DNA of 23,310 nt from ZC4RG30 sp964396335 (GTDB lineage: Bacteria; Pseudomonadota; Gammaproteobacteria; Steroidobacterales; Steroidobacteraceae): the NCBI GenBank assembly GCA_964396335.1, contig CAYNEX010000032.1, forward strand, positions 1 through 23,310. The letters run 5' to 3'. The position numbers were made by a program, and so were the translations under genes. Positions 7,966 through 15,143 of this stretch are shown here, piece by piece (position 1 is the stretch's first letter; each line of letters begins with the position of its first letter). The notes under the pieces were generated by a model that saw only the letters and a program-made list of their open reading frames with translations, ran no database searches and was not told where the DNA came from.

Positions 7966-8231
7966 ACCCGTTGCGCACACGCTGGCTGCTGGTCGCGGCC
8001 GCCTTGCCGCTGCTGTACCTGCCGCTGCGCGCCGCCGAGCCGCCGCAGGCCGCGGCCGATCCCGGGGAGGCGGTGCCGCTGCCGCCGCCACCGGAACCGC
8101 AGGCTGCCGAAGAAGCCGAAGACGCGGCGCCGGAGCCGCCGGCACGTGCCGCGCAGCCGGCGGATGCCGGACGCGATGAAGGCGAACGGCTGTCGCTGGA
8201 CAACAACCTCAGCTTCCCGGTCGACATCTGA
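7962..8231 (+). CDS. Small exported Pro/Ala/Glu-rich protein
   Basis: An 89-residue protein starting at an ATGA overlap with the previous stop, preceded by GGAGAGG (7951-7957). Residues 1-25 form a signal peptide (MNPLRTRW, a hydrophobic core, then LRAA before EPPQ), with a possible cleavage after Ala24 or Ala25 and no lipobox Cys. The mature part is low-complexity Pro, Ala and Glu, probably extended in the periplasm. It ends in a more ordered-looking segment, LSLDNNLSFPVDI, which might be a docking motif. I recognise no family. Its place between the FGE-like membrane protein and the FHA fusion, with overlaps on both sides, suggests it is a subunit or linker of the same apparatus. Confidence 0.7.
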   Translation: MNPLRTRWLLVAAALPLLYLPLRAAEPPQAAADPGEAVPLPPPPEPQAAEEAEDAAPEPPARAAQPADAGRDEGERLSLDNNLSFPVDI

Positions 8232-9478
8232 TGCGCGGCGCCGATCTCAACGACCACCTGGTTGCCTGCGCCATCGATGGCGTCACCACGGCCACCGCGC
8301 CGGTGGATGCCACCCCGCGTGACCTGGAAGGACAGATCACCGCACAGGTGACCGCGCTGCGCGCGGCTGCCGGCGCGGATGCGCAGCCGGACGCGCTATG
8401 GGTGACGCTGTCGCCGCCTGCGCAGCAACAGGTGCCTGGTGAACTGCTGCGCCAGCTGCGCGCCGCCGGCCATGCCGTGCAGGGATTCGTCGATCGCACC
8501 GCGCTGCTGGCCGCCTGGCTGGACGTGGGCAGCGAACTGGCCGTGCTTGAACTGACGCGCCGCCATTTCGCCATCGGCCTGGCAAGCCGCGAAGCGGATG
8601 TGGCGGCATTGCGCCGCCATGTGCCGCTGTCCGGCGGACTGCAGGCCCTGCAGGATGCGTGGATCCGCCTCGCGGCCGCCACGCTGGTCCAGCAGACCCG
8701 TTTCGATCCGCTGCATGACCTGCGCCACGAAGCCGCATTGCGCGCGCAGCTGCCGCAGCTGGTTGCCGATGCGATGCGCGACGGCCAGGGTCGCTGCGCG
8801 CTGGATACCGGCGATGGCAAGACGGTGACAGTGGCGCTGACGCGCGACCAGCTGGCCAGCGCGGCCCGGCCGGTGCTGGCGCCGGTGGGCCAGGCGTTGC
8901 AGGCATTGTCCGCGGCACATGGTGAAGCCGTGCTGGTGGTGCCCGAATCGGTGCTGGGCATTCCCGGCCTCGATGAGGCCATGGCCGGGGCGCGTTTCGT
9001 GCAGCTGTTCCGCTGCGGCGATGATGTGGCCGCCCGCGCCGCCAGCCTGCAGGTTTCGTCCGGTGCCGGCGACGATGGTGGCGTGCCCTGGCGCACGCGT
9101 CTGCCGCTGCTGGCCATGCCCGCGCCCGACGACGTGCTGCAGCCCCTGGCGCTGGGCGCAGCCGTTCCGCACGTGATGGCCACGCATGTCGTGTACCGCG
9201 GCCGGGTGGTGGCCATTCCCGCGACCGGCCTGGTGCTGGGTCGCGCGCCCGGTGACGCTTCCGCCATCCAGCTGCCCGAAGGCATCGCCGGACTGTCGCG
9301 CCGCCACTGCACCCTGCGCCGCGATGGCCAGCGCACCCAGGTCATCGATCATTCCAGCCACGGCACCTATGTCGATGGCGCGCGCGTGCGCGGTCGCGCG
9401 CTGCTGCCGGCGGGCGGTGTGCTGCGGCTGGGCGACCCGGGCATCGAACTGCCGCTGGTGGCCATCGAGGCGAACTGA
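8231..9478 (+). CDS. Hsp70/actin-like (degenerate) domain fused to C-terminal FHA domain
   Basis: A 415-residue protein without signal peptide or membrane helix, so probably cytosolic. The C-terminal ~85 residues (about 330-412) are an FHA phosphothreonine-binding domain: LVLGR, then LSRRHCTL and HSSHGTYVDG, then LRLG, matching the GR...SxxH...NG core with His in place of Asn. The first ~300 residues look like an actin/Hsp70-type nucleotide-binding fold: an N-terminal strand-loop VACAIDGVTTA in the place of GIDLGTT, a segment AVLELTRRHFAIGLA in the place of the second phosphate loop, and helices like those of Hsp70 subdomain IIB. The Gly-rich phosphate loops are poorly kept, so ATPase activity is doubtful. 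The start overlaps the previous stop by one base (TGATG). It probably reads out the phosphorylation made by the operon's kinase. The FHA call is firm; the Hsp70-like call is an inference from pattern. Confidence 0.82.
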   Translation: MRGADLNDHLVACAIDGVTTATAPVDATPRDLEGQITAQVTALRAAAGADAQPDALWVTLSPPAQQQVPGELLRQLRAAGHAVQGFVDRTALLAAWLDVGSELAVLELTRRHFAIGLASREADVAALRRHVPLSGGLQALQDAWIRLAAATLVQQTRFDPLHDLRHEAALRAQLPQLVADAMRDGQGRCALDTGDGKTVTVALTRDQLASAARPVLAPVGQALQALSAAHGEAVLVVPESVLGIPGLDEAMAGARFVQLFRCGDDVAARAASLQVSSGAGDDGGVPWRTRLPLLAMPAPDDVLQPLALGAAVPHVMATHVVYRGRVVAIPATGLVLGRAPGDASAIQLPEGIAGLSRRHCTLRRDGQRTQVIDHSSHGTYVDGARVRGRALLPAGGVLRLGDPGIELPLVAIEAN

Positions 9479-10578
9479 TGGGCACCGGACGTCGCCGCAA
9501 GGTCGAGGTTTTCAGCCTGTCGTTCCTCGACTGCATCTGCTGTGGTTTCGGCGCGGTGGTGCTGTTCTACACCATCGTGGCCGGGCAGTCCGGCATCAAG
9601 CGGCTGCGCGACATCGACACGCTGCAGGCCGAAGTGAACCGCGTCGAGGAAGAGGTGCTGAACCAGACGCGCAACCTCGTCCTGTTGCGCAACACGCTGG
9701 AGAAGACCGAGGCCGACACCACGCTGGCCTCGACACGCGCCCGCCAGCTGTCGGATGAAGTGGCGGCGCTGCAGGCGGCGGCATTGCGCGATGGCGCCAC
9801 CAGCATGGCGCAGCGCGAGCACATCAACAAACTGAAGGCCGACCTGAAGGCGCTCGAGGAAGGCACGCGCCGCCTGGACGGCGGCGCCACCGAAAGCGCG
9901 CCGGCCGGCCAGCAGGTGCGCGCCTTCCGCGGCACCGGCAACCGCACCTACCTGACCGGCATCGCGCTGCGCGGCCGGCGCGTGCTGGTGCTGGTGGACC
10001 GCTCCGCCAGCATGATGCACGAGGAACTGGATGCCATCATCCGCCTGCGCAACCAGCCGCCGGCGATGCGGCGCGCGGCGCCGAAGTGGCGCCAGACCCT
10101 GGATATCGTCGACTGGATGTCGACGCAGTTCGCGCCGGGCAGCCGCTTCCAGATCTACGCCTTCAACACCAGCGCCGCGCCGCTGATCGAGGGCACCGAA
10201 GGACAGTGGCTCGATTCCTCCGATGGCGGCCTGCTGAACCAGGCGGTGGAAGCGCTGCGCAACCTGACGCCGGAGGATGGCACCAGCCTGATCAACGCCT
10301 GGGAGCCGATCCGCAATCTGTCGCCGCGGCCGGACCAGGTGGTGCTGATCACCGATGGCCTGCCGACGCAGGGTCGCGACCGCCCGCGCCGCGGTTATGT
10401 GGACGCCGCGCAGCGCTCGCGCATCTTCGATGAGGCGCGCCGCGCGGTGCCGAACAATGTGCCGATCGACGTGATCCTGCTGCCGATGCAGGGCGACCTG
10501 CCGGCCGCGCACCGCTACTGGTCGCTGGCGCGCGCCACCGGTGGCACCTACATCGTGCCGGGACCGGACTGGCCATGA
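9478..10578 (+). CDS. Membrane-anchored VWA-domain protein 1 (MotB/TolR-like N-terminus)
   Basis: A 366-residue protein. The ATG overlaps the previous stop (TGATG) and has GAGG at 9467-9470. After a basic start (GRRRK), one membrane segment covers about 12-34 with the motif FSLSFLDCICCGFGA, which places Asp18 and three Cys inside or at the edge of the membrane. A long coiled coil (about 38-140) follows. The VWA domain runs from about 168 to the end, with a complete metal site: DRSAS (D174, S176, S178), T269 in DGTSL and D293 in ITDG. By the positive-inside rule the VWA domain faces the periplasm. An Asp in the single helix of a protein of this shape recalls MotB, TolR and ExbD, but no MotA/TolQ partner is present in the window. 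It is a paralogue of the next gene, with which it shares the membrane motif, and may pair with it. Confidence 0.9.
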   Translation: MGTGRRRKVEVFSLSFLDCICCGFGAVVLFYTIVAGQSGIKRLRDIDTLQAEVNRVEEEVLNQTRNLVLLRNTLEKTEADTTLASTRARQLSDEVAALQAAALRDGATSMAQREHINKLKADLKALEEGTRRLDGGATESAPAGQQVRAFRGTGNRTYLTGIALRGRRVLVLVDRSASMMHEELDAIIRLRNQPPAMRRAAPKWRQTLDIVDWMSTQFAPGSRFQIYAFNTSAAPLIEGTEGQWLDSSDGGLLNQAVEALRNLTPEDGTSLINAWEPIRNLSPRPDQVVLITDGLPTQGRDRPRRGYVDAAQRSRIFDEARRAVPNNVPIDVILLPMQGDLPAAHRYWSLARATGGTYIVPGPDWP

Positions 10579-11618
10579 AGCTGCGCCGTCGCGACACCGA
10601 GGTGTTCAGCCTCTCGTTCATGGACTGCGTGTGCTGCGGTTTCGGCGCCATCATCCTGCTGCTGGTGCTGACCGACGTGGACCAGCCGGTGATCATCGAG
10701 CGGGCGCGCGAATCACTGAACGCGCAGCTGCTGAAGCTGCAGGAAGAGCTGTACGCCATCCAGGGCGACACCGACGAGCTGCGCCGCGAGCTGGAAGGCC
10801 GCATCGCCGAGCTGCGCGCACAGCGCACGCGGCTGGCGCGCATCCAGGGTGACCTCACCGACATCCAGGGCCAGTACGCGGCGACGAAAAGCGAGGCCGC
10901 GGTCAGCAACATCATCGAGACCGAACTGGTGGCGGCCTACCAGGAACTCACCGAGGAAATGGAACGGCTGGCGCGCCAGCCGCGGCCCCGCCGCAGCACC
11001 GCCACCGTCGGCGGCATCCCGGTGGACAGCGAATACGTAATCTTCGTGATCGACACCTCGCCCAGCATGGTGGTGAACCACTGGGAGGCGACGGTCTCGA
11101 TCATGAACGAGATCCTCGACATCTATCCGAACCTGAAGGGCCTGCAGGTACTGAACGACCAGGGTCGTTACATGTTCACCGACGGCCCGCCCGGCTCCTG
11201 GCTGGAGGACTCCTCGCGGCTGCGCCAGCGCATCCGCCAGACCCTTCCCACCTGGCGTCCGTACAGCCAGTCGAACCCGGTGCCGGGCATCGAGACCGCG
11301 CTGCGCATCTATCGCGAGGGTGGCCGCAAGCTCAGCATCGTGGTGATCGGCGACGAATTCACCGGCGACTCGATGCAGGCGGCGGTGGACCGCATCGATC
11401 GCCTCAATGCACCCGGCCCGAACCGTCCCAAGGCGCGCATCCATGCGATGGGATTCCCGGAAGGCGCCGGCATGGCGCCGTTTACAAACGTGCAGTTTTC
11501 GGCGCTAATGCGCGTGCTGACCGCACGCAACAATGGCACCTTCGTCGGCATCACCAACCAGAAGCCATGTCTCGAATACAACGAAGTCCTCGGCGAACTG
11601 CGCTGCACGCGACGCTGA
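10575..11618 (+). CDS. Membrane-anchored VWA-domain protein 2 (paralogue of the preceding gene)
   Basis: A 347-residue protein starting at an ATGA overlap with the previous stop. It has the same plan as its neighbour: basic start (KLRRRDTE), membrane helix about 10-32 with FSLSFMDCVCCGFGA (Asp17), a coiled coil (about 40-140), and a VWA domain from about 153. The metal-site motif is DTSPS (D160, S162, S164), and VIGDEFTGDS supplies the later acidic segment. The Thr-containing second loop is less obvious than in the neighbour, so metal binding may differ. Outside the membrane motif the two proteins are clearly diverged, which fits a heteromeric pair rather than a recent duplication. The last 52 nt overlap the start of the lipoprotein gene that follows. 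Confidence 0.88.
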   Translation: MKLRRRDTEVFSLSFMDCVCCGFGAIILLLVLTDVDQPVIIERARESLNAQLLKLQEELYAIQGDTDELRRELEGRIAELRAQRTRLARIQGDLTDIQGQYAATKSEAAVSNIIETELVAAYQELTEEMERLARQPRPRRSTATVGGIPVDSEYVIFVIDTSPSMVVNHWEATVSIMNEILDIYPNLKGLQVLNDQGRYMFTDGPPGSWLEDSSRLRQRIRQTLPTWRPYSQSNPVPGIETALRIYREGGRKLSIVVIGDEFTGDSMQAAVDRIDRLNAPGPNRPKARIHAMGFPEGAGMAPFTNVQFSALMRVLTARNNGTFVGITNQKPCLEYNEVLGELRCTRR

Positions 11619-12256
11619 GCCTCGCGATGCTCGGCACCCTGCTGCTGGGCGGCTGCGGTGGCGTGCAGGTGCGGCCGCAGCCCGCGCTGCCCCAGCCGCT
11701 GCTCGCGCCGATGACGGCGCGCGTGGGCCTGGTGCTCGATGAGGAACTGCGCACCTACATCCACGACGAGACCCGCGGCGGCACGCACTGGAAGGCCGAG
11801 CTCGGTCCCGGCCACGACCAGCTGTTCCGTACCATCTTCGGCGCGTCGTTCGCCACGCTCGAGACCTTCGACAATGCGGCCGCGGCGCGCGGCAAGTCGC
11901 TGCAGGCCATCTTCCGCCCGCAGATCCAGCAGTTCTCCTTCGCCACCGACGATGAAACCGGCGGTGAATACTGGGCGGTCACGATCCGCTACAACATCGT
12001 GGTGTCGAGCAGCGAAGGCGAGGTAGTCGACAACCTCTCGCTTACCGGCTATGGCAGCTCGCGCGGCGGCCGGGCCGCCAATGCGCTGACCAGCGCCACG
12101 CAGGCGGCCATGCGTGATGCCGCCGCCAAGTTCCTGGTGCAGATGCCGGCGCTGCCGCTGGGGCGCAAGCTCGCCAATGGCGACATGCTCACGCCCTCGG
12201 ATGCACCGCGCGCGCAGGATGACCCGATCGGCATCGTGCCGATCGACGCCGACTGA
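11567..12256 (+). CDS. Predicted lipoprotein, last gene of the operon
   Basis: A 229-residue protein. The ATG at 11567 lies 52 nt inside the previous gene. I keep it because it gives a proper lipoprotein signal peptide: a basic stretch RSPRR, a hydrophobic core ending in lipobox LGGC with Cys30, then Gly. The only later Met (11627) would leave a 9-residue leader, which is too short. The mature protein has an alpha/beta pattern starting VGLVLDEELRTYI, a central strand IQQFSFATDD and a strand pair EYWAVTIRYNIVV. This is reminiscent of small outer-membrane lipoproteins of the YajG/auxiliary type, though I cannot assign it. The C-terminal 35 residues look disordered. It ends base-to-base against the convergent TPR gene with no terminator between. 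Confidence 0.78.
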   Translation: MSRIQRSPRRTALHATLSLAMLGTLLLGGCGGVQVRPQPALPQPLLAPMTARVGLVLDEELRTYIHDETRGGTHWKAELGPGHDQLFRTIFGASFATLETFDNAAAARGKSLQAIFRPQIQQFSFATDDETGGEYWAVTIRYNIVVSSSEGEVVDNLSLTGYGSSRGGRAANALTSATQAAMRDAAAKFLVQMPALPLGRKLANGDMLTPSDAPRAQDDPIGIVPIDAD

Positions 12257-12263
12257 TCAGTCG
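12250..12263. repeat. 14-bp perfect palindrome containing both convergent stop codons
   Basis: The sequence CGACTGATCAGTCG reads the same on both strands and is centred between 12256 and 12257. It holds TGA of the plus-strand lipoprotein gene (12254-12256) and TGA of the minus-strand TPR gene (12257-12259). Both genes therefore end in GAC TGA, with no base between them. It is too short, and lacks a U-tract, to be a good terminator. Confidence 0.7.
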
Positions 12264-13591
12264 CCGATCTTCACGTAAACCTGTTCGGTGAACAGGTGGT
12301 CCGGCGCGGCCACCGGCATTCCGCCGGCGAAGGCCGGTCGCCAGGTGGCACGCCGCACGGCGGTGGTCACGGCGCGCTCGGCGGATTCACGCGCCGGCAC
12401 CGGGTTCGCGGTGGTGACTTCACGCACCGCGCCGTCCGCGGACACCGACACGCGCAGCTGCACTTCGTGCACGGTGTACTGGTTCGGATCCTGCGGCCTG
12501 GTGGACACCGCGATCGACGGGGCGCGATAGACGATGGCGGCCGGCTTCTCCAGTGCCGAAGTGTCGCCGGCCTTCGCCAGTTCCTTCCAGGCATCGGCCC
12601 AGCTGCTCATCGCGCGCTGGTTGGCACCGGCCACGCGGTACCAGTCGCCGAGGTCGAGCAGCACTTCGCCTCGTTCGGCGGCCTTCGAGGCGCCGGCGGA
12701 TTCGAGTCGCGCCAGCGCGTTGCGCAGCGAACGCTCACCCTCGGAGGAGGGCATGCTCATCGCGCCGGCGCTGGCCGCCAGTGAGGGCGGCAGCTCGTTC
12801 AGCGCCGACATCATCGCGTCCTGCGTTTCGCCGTTCACGAAGGCCAGGCGGTAGGTGCGCGCAATGCCGCGCAGCGCATTCACCGCCTTGATGCTGTTCG
12901 GCTGCTCGCGGTCGGCGAGCTGCACGGCGCGCACGTGCAGCACCCTGGCCGCCGCATAACGACCGGTCTTTTCATACCAGCCGGCGAAGATGCCCAGCGG
13001 TTCGATCATGCGGGGATCGTCGGCGCCGAAGGCCTGCTCGGCGACATTGAATGCGTACTGGTGTTCGCGCTGCGCGTCTTCGCGCCGCCAGGTCTTCTCA
13101 TAGCACTCGATCAACGGCTTCAGCACCGCCAGCTGCGTCGATGAGTACAGGCCTTCACGGTTGCGGATGATGTCGACGGCGCGTTTCAGCGGCACGATGG
13201 CCTCGTCCCAGCGTTCCAGCGCGCGCAGCGTCATGCCGATGCCGTGCAGCGGCGTCACCAGCCGCGCATCGGCGGGGCTGGCACTGAGCTCGAGGATGGT
13301 CAGCGCGCGGCGGTAGGTGTCGAGCGCCTCGCCATGCTGCCCGAGGCGGTACAGCGTGGTGGCGAGGTTGGTGAGCGGATTGACCAGCTCAACCGCCTCT
13401 TCGCCGTACTGGTTGGCGGTCAGTTCCACCACCCGCGTGGCCAGCGGCAAGGCCGCCTGGTATTCGCGCGCATCGAAGGCGCTGCGGTAACGCTCGTAGG
13501 TGGCGGTGCGTTCATCCGCCGGCGCGTCGGCCGGCAGTGCCTGCAGCGGCAGCAGGCAGGCGAGAAGGGCAAGCGGGACGATGCGGGACAT
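12257..13591 (-). CDS. Exported TPR protein with TonB-C-like C-terminus (paralogue A)
   Basis: A 444-residue protein read on the minus strand. The first ~20 residues (MSRIVPLALLACLLPLQALPA) form a signal peptide; the Cys in it is not in a good lipobox. About residues 25-330 are helical repeats of TPR type, for example LTNLATTLYRLGQHGEALDT and GMTLRALERWDEAIVPL. The C-terminal ~85 residues resemble the TonB C-terminal fold, with VHEVQLRVSVSADGAVREV, a helix, then ATWRPAFAGGMPV. Such domains pair with the periplasmic parts of other envelope proteins. A purine-rich site GAGGGGG lies about 12 nt before the ATG. It is a full-length relative of the gene upstream at 13670-15019 and probably co-transcribed with it (78-nt gap). 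It converges on the kinase/VWA operon with zero spacing. Confidence 0.85.
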   Translation of the reverse strand: MSRIVPLALLACLLPLQALPADAPADERTATYERYRSAFDAREYQAALPLATRVVELTANQYGEEAVELVNPLTNLATTLYRLGQHGEALDTYRRALTILELSASPADARLVTPLHGIGMTLRALERWDEAIVPLKRAVDIIRNREGLYSSTQLAVLKPLIECYEKTWRREDAQREHQYAFNVAEQAFGADDPRMIEPLGIFAGWYEKTGRYAAARVLHVRAVQLADREQPNSIKAVNALRGIARTYRLAFVNGETQDAMMSALNELPPSLAASAGAMSMPSSEGERSLRNALARLESAGASKAAERGEVLLDLGDWYRVAGANQRAMSSWADAWKELAKAGDTSALEKPAAIVYRAPSIAVSTRPQDPNQYTVHEVQLRVSVSADGAVREVTTANPVPARESAERAVTTAVRRATWRPAFAGGMPVAAPDHLFTEQVYVKIGD

Positions 13592-13669
13592 GCGGCAAGA
13601 TTACCCCCTCGCGTCACCAGTGGCGACGCGCACGGCGTTACCCGGCCGGAAAATGCAGGACGGACGGTT

Positions 13670-15019
13670 TCAGCGCGAAGAAACCCCGCCGACGGCCCGC
13701 TTCGGCACCAGCAGGCGCACCGAATACAGCAAGGCGGGATCGTCCACCGGCCGCCCGTCCACGAATGCCGGGCGCCAGTAGGAATTGCGCAGGTAGCGGG
13801 TCAGTTCGGGAGCGACGGTTCCCAGGACCTTCGGTTCGGGGTTGACGATGGTGACATCGGCCACATCGCCGTCGGCGGTGATGGAGAGGCGCGTCAGCAC
13901 CTCGCCCATCACCATGTTGACCGGCGAGCGCGCCGGCAGCAGGGCGTTCGCCACCATGGCCGGCCGATCCATCTGCCGGGTATCGCCGGCCGCGTGCAGC
14001 AGCTTCCAGCCCTGCTGCCAGGCCTCCGCGGCGCGTTCGCGCAGGCCGGCCACGTGATACAGGTCGCCCAGCTGCACCGAGACCTCGCCGCGCTCGAGCA
14101 CCCGGTCGGGCGCCGAGGCTTCAAGGCGCCGCAAGGCCTCCAGCAGCACGCGCTCGCCTTCATCCGAGGTCGGGGCCATGAAGTTCGGGATCTTCGCCAT
14201 CGCCACCGAGCGCGGCAGGCTCCCCAGTGCCACCGCCGCCGCCGAGCCCGGCTCGGTGCGCAGGCGGCGGGCCACGAACACGCGCGCGACGCCGCGCAGG
14301 GATGCAATCGCGTCCAGGCTGCCCGGCTCGGCTTCATCCGCGATCTGCATCGCGCGCAGGTACAGCACGCGCGCGGCCGCATGGTGGCCCTTGCTGGAAT
14401 ACCAGGCCGCAAGGTCCTGCAGCGGTCCCACCATGCGCACATCATCGGGACCGTAGGCGCGCTCGGCGGTGTTGAACAGCTGGCCGCGCAGGCGCTCGGA
14501 CTCGGCAATCCGGCCGCTCTGTTCGTTGGCCTCGATCAGCGCGCGCAGCGTCGGGAACTGCTCCGGTGAATCAAGTCCCACGCTCACGCGCTGCAGTTCG
14601 AGCTGGCGTTCGAGGATGGGAATGGCATCTTCGTGCCGGTCCATCGCGCGCAGCACCGTGGCCGTGCCCTGCAACGCCGGCAGGCGGCGCGGATCGGTGG
14701 GCCCGGCGTGCTGCTCGAGCAGCAGCAGCACGCGGCGGTAGTGGCGCAGGGCATCGCCCAGCTGCTCCATGCGATAGAGCGTGGTGGCGAGGTTGGTCAG
14801 CGGCGAGATCACCTCGTCCGCATCGGCGCCGTAATGCTCGCGGGTGAGTTGCACCAGCCGTTCGGCCAGCGGCAGCGCCTGCAGGTATTCGCCGGCATCA
14901 AAGGCGACGCGGAATTCCAGGTACAGCGCATTGCGCTCGACTTCGTCCGTGTCATCGGCGGCCAGCGCGGAGGCCGACGCCAGGATGCCGGCCAGCAGCA
15001 GTGTGGCGATCCTTCGCAT
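13670..15019 (-). CDS. Exported TPR protein with TonB-C-like C-terminus (paralogue B)
   Basis: A 449-residue minus-strand protein. Residues 1-21 form a signal peptide with likely cleavage after ALA (SASALA before ADDT). Residues about 25-340 hold the same TPR-like pattern as the next gene: EVISPLTNLATTLYRMEQLG corresponds to EAVELVNPLTNLATTLYRLG there, and ARVLYLRAMQIAD to ARVLHVRAVQLAD. The C-terminus (about 365-445) is TonB-C-like with VLTRLSITADGDVADVTIV and YWRPAFVDGRPVDD. The two are an old tandem duplication, similar along the full length but clearly diverged. Function is unknown; a periplasmic scaffold is the best guess. It is the first gene of a minus-strand pair and faces away from the oxidoreductase gene at 15144. 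Confidence 0.85.
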   Translation of the reverse strand: MRRIATLLLAGILASASALAADDTDEVERNALYLEFRVAFDAGEYLQALPLAERLVQLTREHYGADADEVISPLTNLATTLYRMEQLGDALRHYRRVLLLLEQHAGPTDPRRLPALQGTATVLRAMDRHEDAIPILERQLELQRVSVGLDSPEQFPTLRALIEANEQSGRIAESERLRGQLFNTAERAYGPDDVRMVGPLQDLAAWYSSKGHHAAARVLYLRAMQIADEAEPGSLDAIASLRGVARVFVARRLRTEPGSAAAVALGSLPRSVAMAKIPNFMAPTSDEGERVLLEALRRLEASAPDRVLERGEVSVQLGDLYHVAGLRERAAEAWQQGWKLLHAAGDTRQMDRPAMVANALLPARSPVNMVMGEVLTRLSITADGDVADVTIVNPEPKVLGTVAPELTRYLRNSYWRPAFVDGRPVDDPALLYSVRLLVPKRAVGGVSSR

Positions 15020-15060
15020 GGCCCAAGCCTAACTCCCGCGGCTGCGGCGTGCGAGTTGCC

Positions 15061-15090
15061 TTGACCATGCCGCGGGGCAATCGGGATGAT
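15061..15090 (+). promoter_or_regulatory. Candidate promoter of the oxidoreductase gene
   Basis: TTGACC (15061-15066) and GATGAT (15085-15090) are spaced by 18 bp, matching a sigma-70 promoter at five and four of six positions. They lie in the divergent gap between the TPR gene pair and the oxidoreductase gene, about 54 nt before its ATG. Confidence 0.35.
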
Positions 15091-15143
15091 GGGCCCTCGA
15101 TTTTCGCATTGAGGATGTCGTGCTGATCGGAGGCAGGGAGGCG

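Noticed and set aside
6037..8145. 702-residue minus-strand open frame opposite the FHA/PEGA/FGE-like gene
   Set aside because: His/Gln/Arg-rich composition typical of antisense frames in high-GC DNA; the plus-strand frame has recognisable domains throughout.
498..12256. Type VI secretion threonine-phosphorylation locus (PpkA/Fha/PppA)
   Set aside because: Kinase, FHA and VWA domains are shared with that pathway, but no Tss/Hcp/VgrG/ClpV-like or PppA-like gene is present and the domain fusions differ.
498..15019. Recently acquired genomic island
   Set aside because: No integrase, transposase, tRNA, direct-repeat ends or evident composition shift; base composition looks like that of the flanking ilvA and uvrA-like genes.
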